Below are positions 61,322 to 64,000 of a stretch of 64,000 bases of DNA, piece after piece. The notes beneath the pieces are model-generated. The model was not told the origin of the DNA. It saw only the letters and a program-made list of their open reading frames with translations, and did not search any database. Source of the DNA: Candidatus Blautia faecipullorum (GTDB lineage: Bacteria; Bacillota; Clostridia; Lachnospirales; Lachnospiraceae); the NCBI GenBank assembly GCA_019115125.1, contig DXEG01000008.1, forward strand, positions 1-64,000. Reading direction: 5' to 3'. Both the position numbers and the translations under genes were made by a program. Within the stretch, counting starts at the first letter, position 1, and every line of letters begins with the position of its first letter.

Positions 61322-63079
61322 TCACTCGCTGACCTTTACAAACTGGCTGTTATAAAGATTCTCATAGAATCCGCCCTTTTTCATCAGCTCGTCATGTGTC
61401 CCCTGTTCAATGATGCTGCCGTCCTTCATGACCAGAATCTCATCGGCGTTGCGGATCGTGGAGAGCCGGTGGGCGACGATGAAGCTTGTGCGTCCCCGCA
61501 TCATCTGGTCGAAGGCCTCCTGGATCATCATTTCCGTTCGGGTATCAATGCTGGAGGTAGCCTCGTCCAGTATCAGCATAGGGGGCAGACAGAGCATGAC
61601 CCGGGTAATACAGAGAAGCTGTTTCTGTCCCTGGCTGAGGCTGTCCTCTTTGAGAGGCGTATCCAGTCCTTTGGGAAGACGGCGGATGAATTCCCAGCTA
61701 TGGGATTTTTTCGCGGCCTCAATGATCTCCTCCTCGGAAGCTTCCGGCTTGCCGATACAGATGTTTTCACGGACAGTTCCGTTTTTGATCCAGGTATCCT
61801 GAAGTACCATTCCGAAGCTCCTGCGGAGAGCATGACGGGACAGATTTTTAACAGGCTGTCCATCTACGGAAATCGTACCGCTGTTTACGTCGTAGAACCG
61901 CATCAGCAGATTGATGAAGGTGGTTTTTCCGCAGCCGGTAGGCCCTACAATGGCGATCCGTTTTCCGGGAGCGGCCTGGAGATTGAAATGCTCGATCAGC
62001 TTTTTGCCGGGCGTATAGCTGAAGCTTACGTCTGAGATGTCTACCTTTCCCTTTACATCCGCGAGCGTGCCCGGGGCGTCGGGGCTTTCCGGGGCTTCCT
62101 CCAGAAGGTCGAAAATTCTTGCCGCGCAGGCGAGGGCGTTCTGGAGCTCTGTGATCACAGAGCTGATATCGTTAAAGGGCTTCATGTACTGGTTGGCGTA
62201 GGAGAGGAGAACAGAAAGGCCTCCTACGGTCAGATACCCTCCGGGGATCAGGAAAGCGCCTGCCAGAGCCACCGCCGCATAGATCACGTTGTTTACAAAC
62301 CGTGTGGACGGGTTAGTGAGACTGCTGAAAAAGACTGCCTTCTGACTGTACTCCTTCAGTTCCTCATTGACCTGGGCAAAACGCCGGGAGGATTTCTCCT
62401 GGTAGCCGAAGGCCTGTACGATCTTCTGGTTTCCGATCATCTCCTCGATCAGAGCGGTCTGACGTCCCCGGGCCTCGCTCTGCTTCCGGAACATCTGGAA
62501 GGAGCGGGAAGAGATAAATTTTGCCACAAAGAAGCTTAAAGGCGTCAGCACGATCACCAGAAGCGTGATCCACAGGTTTTTGGACAGCATGAAAACAAGG
62601 GTGCCGATAATAGTCACAATGCCGGAAAAAAGCTGTGTGAAGCCAAGAAGGAGCCCGTCCGACAGAATATCGGTATCCGCGATCACCCGGCTGATGATAT
62701 CTCCGGTGCTGTGCCGGTCCAGGTAGGAAAGGGGAAGCGCCTGGATATGGCGGATGGCTTTTGCCCGGATATCCTGTACGGTACGGTAGGTCATGCGGTT
62801 GTTGATGATATTCATGATCCAGGTAGCCGCGCCGGAGAGAAAAACCATCACCAGGATCCTGGAGAGATAATACCACATCTGCTGAAAATCCACATGGCCC
62901 GCGTCAATGATCTGGTCGATGGCGTTTCCGAAAAGAATCGGCACATAGAGCTGCAGGATTACGGAAAAGGAGGCCAGCACAATGCTGAGGATCAGAAGAA
63001 AACGGTATCTTCCGATGAAGCGGAGAACCTTCCATAATATTTCCATATTATTGCCTGTTGTTTTTTTGTCGGAACTCAT
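61322..63079 (-). CDS. ABC exporter half-transporter (multidrug type), second subunit
   Basis: 585 residues. A six-helix exporter domain (residues ~15-310) precedes one ATPase domain with Walker A VGPTGCGKTTFINLL, signature LSQGQKQLLCITR (LSQGQ) and Walker B MLILDEATSSIDTRTE. The histidine switch is IVAHRLSTI. It overlaps the upstream exporter gene by 4 bases (ATGA). The pair resembles heterodimeric exporters such as BmrCD or LmrCD, which expel drugs or lipids. Confidence 0.92.
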   Translation of the reverse strand: MSSDKKTTGNNMEILWKVLRFIGRYRFLLILSIVLASFSVILQLYVPILFGNAIDQIIDAGHVDFQQMWYYLSRILVMVFLSGAATWIMNIINNRMTYRTVQDIRAKAIRHIQALPLSYLDRHSTGDIISRVIADTDILSDGLLLGFTQLFSGIVTIIGTLVFMLSKNLWITLLVIVLTPLSFFVAKFISSRSFQMFRKQSEARGRQTALIEEMIGNQKIVQAFGYQEKSSRRFAQVNEELKEYSQKAVFFSSLTNPSTRFVNNVIYAAVALAGAFLIPGGYLTVGGLSVLLSYANQYMKPFNDISSVITELQNALACAARIFDLLEEAPESPDAPGTLADVKGKVDISDVSFSYTPGKKLIEHFNLQAAPGKRIAIVGPTGCGKTTFINLLMRFYDVNSGTISVDGQPVKNLSRHALRRSFGMVLQDTWIKNGTVRENICIGKPEASEEEIIEAAKKSHSWEFIRRLPKGLDTPLKEDSLSQGQKQLLCITRVMLCLPPMLILDEATSSIDTRTEMMIQEAFDQMMRGRTSFIVAHRLSTIRNADEILVMKDGSIIEQGTHDELMKKGGFYENLYNSQFVKVSE

Positions 63080-64000
63080 GAGAACGCCTCCTTTCCGGCT
63101 TCCGCTGTATTTCTGTCCGCGGCGGAATTTTTATCTCCGCGAGCTGAGAGCCGGGCAGACAGGCCCCCATGTTCCTTTGACAACTGCCGTGAGGATGTTT
63201 GATCTTTTGATTCAAATTTTATCCGTTCCTCCGGAAACTGAGAGAAATAGATCTCCCGGTAGGTTTCGCAGGACGCCAGAAGGGAGTCGTGGGTTCCGAT
63301 CCCGGAAAGGCATCCGTCGTCCAGAACCAGGATCTGATCCGCCTGCCGTATGCTGGCCGCCCGCTGAGAGACAAGGAAGGTGGTGGTTTGTCCCTTTAAT
63401 CCGGCAAGGGCCTTTCTGAGGGCGGCATCCGTAGCGAAATCCAGAGCGCTGGCGCTGTCGTCGAGAATGAGGATTTCCGGTTTTTTTACCAGAGCCCGGG
63501 CAATTGTAAGACGCTGCCGCTGGCCCCCGGAGAGATTTTTTCCGTTCTGTTCCAGGGCGAAATCAAGCTGTCCGGGTTTTCCCTCAACGATTTCCTTTGC
63601 CTGGGCGGTGGAGAGGGCATCCCAGATTTCTTCATCCGAGGCGTCCTCCCGGCCCCATTTCATATTGTCCCGGATACTTCCCTTAAACAGAGCGGCTTTT
63701 TGCGGAACTACGCCGATCCTGTCACGAAGATCCTGGAGAGAATAGTCTGTCACGTCTCTTCCGTCCAGAAGCACCTTTCCGGAGGTGGCGTCATAAAAAC
63801 GGGCGATAAGATTTACCAGGGTGGTTTTTCCGCTTCCGGTACCGCCGATGATTCCTATGGTCTGTCCTTTTTCCGCTGTAAAGCTGATATTGCTCAGACT
63901 GGGAGCGCCTGTTCCCGGATAGGAAAAGGTAACGTTTTCAAAGGCCACGGCGCTGTCTCCCTCTGGCCCGCCTGTGGTAACGGCGGCAAATTTCATGCTT
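63076..64000 (-). CDS. ABC exporter half-transporter, first subunit (5' end beyond window)
   Basis: Only the ATPase domain and C-terminal tail are in the window. Walker A is IGGTGSGKTTLVNL, the signature is LSGGQRQRLTIARAL and Walker B is LILDDSASALDFATD. The usual DEAT reads DDSA, so the catalytic glutamate after Walker B is an aspartate-to-serine type change (LDDSASAL). That is typical of the degenerate site of heterodimeric exporters. The frame continues past 64000 and the Met at 63996 is internal, so the membrane domain lies outside. The last 40 residues are polar. Confidence 0.88.
   Translation of the reverse strand, partial: SMKFAAVTTGGPEGDSAVAFENVTFSYPGTGAPSLSNISFTAEKGQTIGIIGGTGSGKTTLVNLIARFYDATSGKVLLDGRDVTDYSLQDLRDRIGVVPQKAALFKGSIRDNMKWGREDASDEEIWDALSTAQAKEIVEGKPGQLDFALEQNGKNLSGGQRQRLTIARALVKKPEILILDDSASALDFATDAALRKALAGLKGQTTTFLVSQRAASIRQADQILVLDDGCLSGIGTHDSLLASCETYREIYFSQFPEERIKFESKDQTSSRQLSKEHGGLSARLSARGDKNSAADRNTAEAGKEAFS

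Overview
The window looks like a chromosomal segment of a strictly anaerobic, gut-type Clostridia (Lachnospiraceae-like) bacterium. The reasons are near-universal AGGAGG-type ribosome binding sites, three glycyl radical enzymes (GREs) with a radical-SAM activase, corrinoid methyl transfer, a 2-hydroxyacyl-CoA dehydratase-type system with an ATPase activator, iron-dependent alcohol dehydrogenases, and small GntR/ArsR/HipB-type regulatory cassettes. I saw no rRNA, tRNA, CRISPR array or insertion sequence. Function calls are by motif and family recognition; no database search was run.

Region A (1-12115) is an AT-rich catabolic operon that enters from the left and ends at a strong terminator. It holds a class II aldolase end, an iron alcohol dehydrogenase, a four-carbon acid-sugar kinase (DUF1537), a PdxA2-type dehydrogenase, an M20 N-carbamoyl/allantoate-type amidohydrolase, a hydantoinase, a ribose-type ABC importer (binding protein, double ATPase, two permeases) and an unassigned TIM-barrel-like protein. 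A ureide-ring-opening pair joined to a threonate/erythronate-4-phosphate pair suggests catabolism of a compound with both a cyclic ureide (or amide) and a polyol acid part.

Region B (12200-16890) is more GC-rich and ordinary: a FabK/nitronate monooxygenase-like flavoprotein with a FabT-like operator, a DUF1810-GNAT fusion, a glycosyltransferase and a PflX-type radical SAM protein.

Region C (17000-46300) is the main accessory island. It starts with a dipeptide-type ABC importer flanked by two isocitrate lyase/PEP mutase superfamily proteins. Next come a divergent UroD-family methyltransferase, an SDR with an unusual active site, GRE1, a methyl-THF:corrinoid methyltransferase, a corrinoid protein, GRE2 (paralogue of GRE1), an old-yellow-enzyme/FAD reductase and an iron ADH. 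A divergent LysR regulator separates these from the GRE activase, a D-2-hydroxyacid dehydrogenase, GRE3, a MATE exporter, a second UroD-family protein and a LacI-family regulator. An identical 12-bp CG-centred LacI-type operator lies just downstream of two separate promoters in this island, tying transport to demethylation. The inferred system imports a methylated or methoxylated substrate, moves its methyl group to tetrahydrofolate and processes the carbon skeleton by radical elimination. I regard this as the most likely undescribed system here.

Region D (46392-64000) returns to GC-richer core-type DNA. It contains a hipB-like gene with a deleted hipA remnant, an aldo/keto reductase behind a MerR-type 19-bp-spacer promoter, a five-gene GntR/double-ABC operon with its operator, and an ArsR/HMA/P1B-ATPase metal cassette. 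It continues with a small repeat element with terminal inverted repeats, a 2-hydroxyacyl-CoA dehydratase-like pair whose second gene is fused to its activator, an AraC regulator divergent from a GH13 glucosidase, a Nudix hydrolase, and a two-gene ABC exporter that runs off the right edge.
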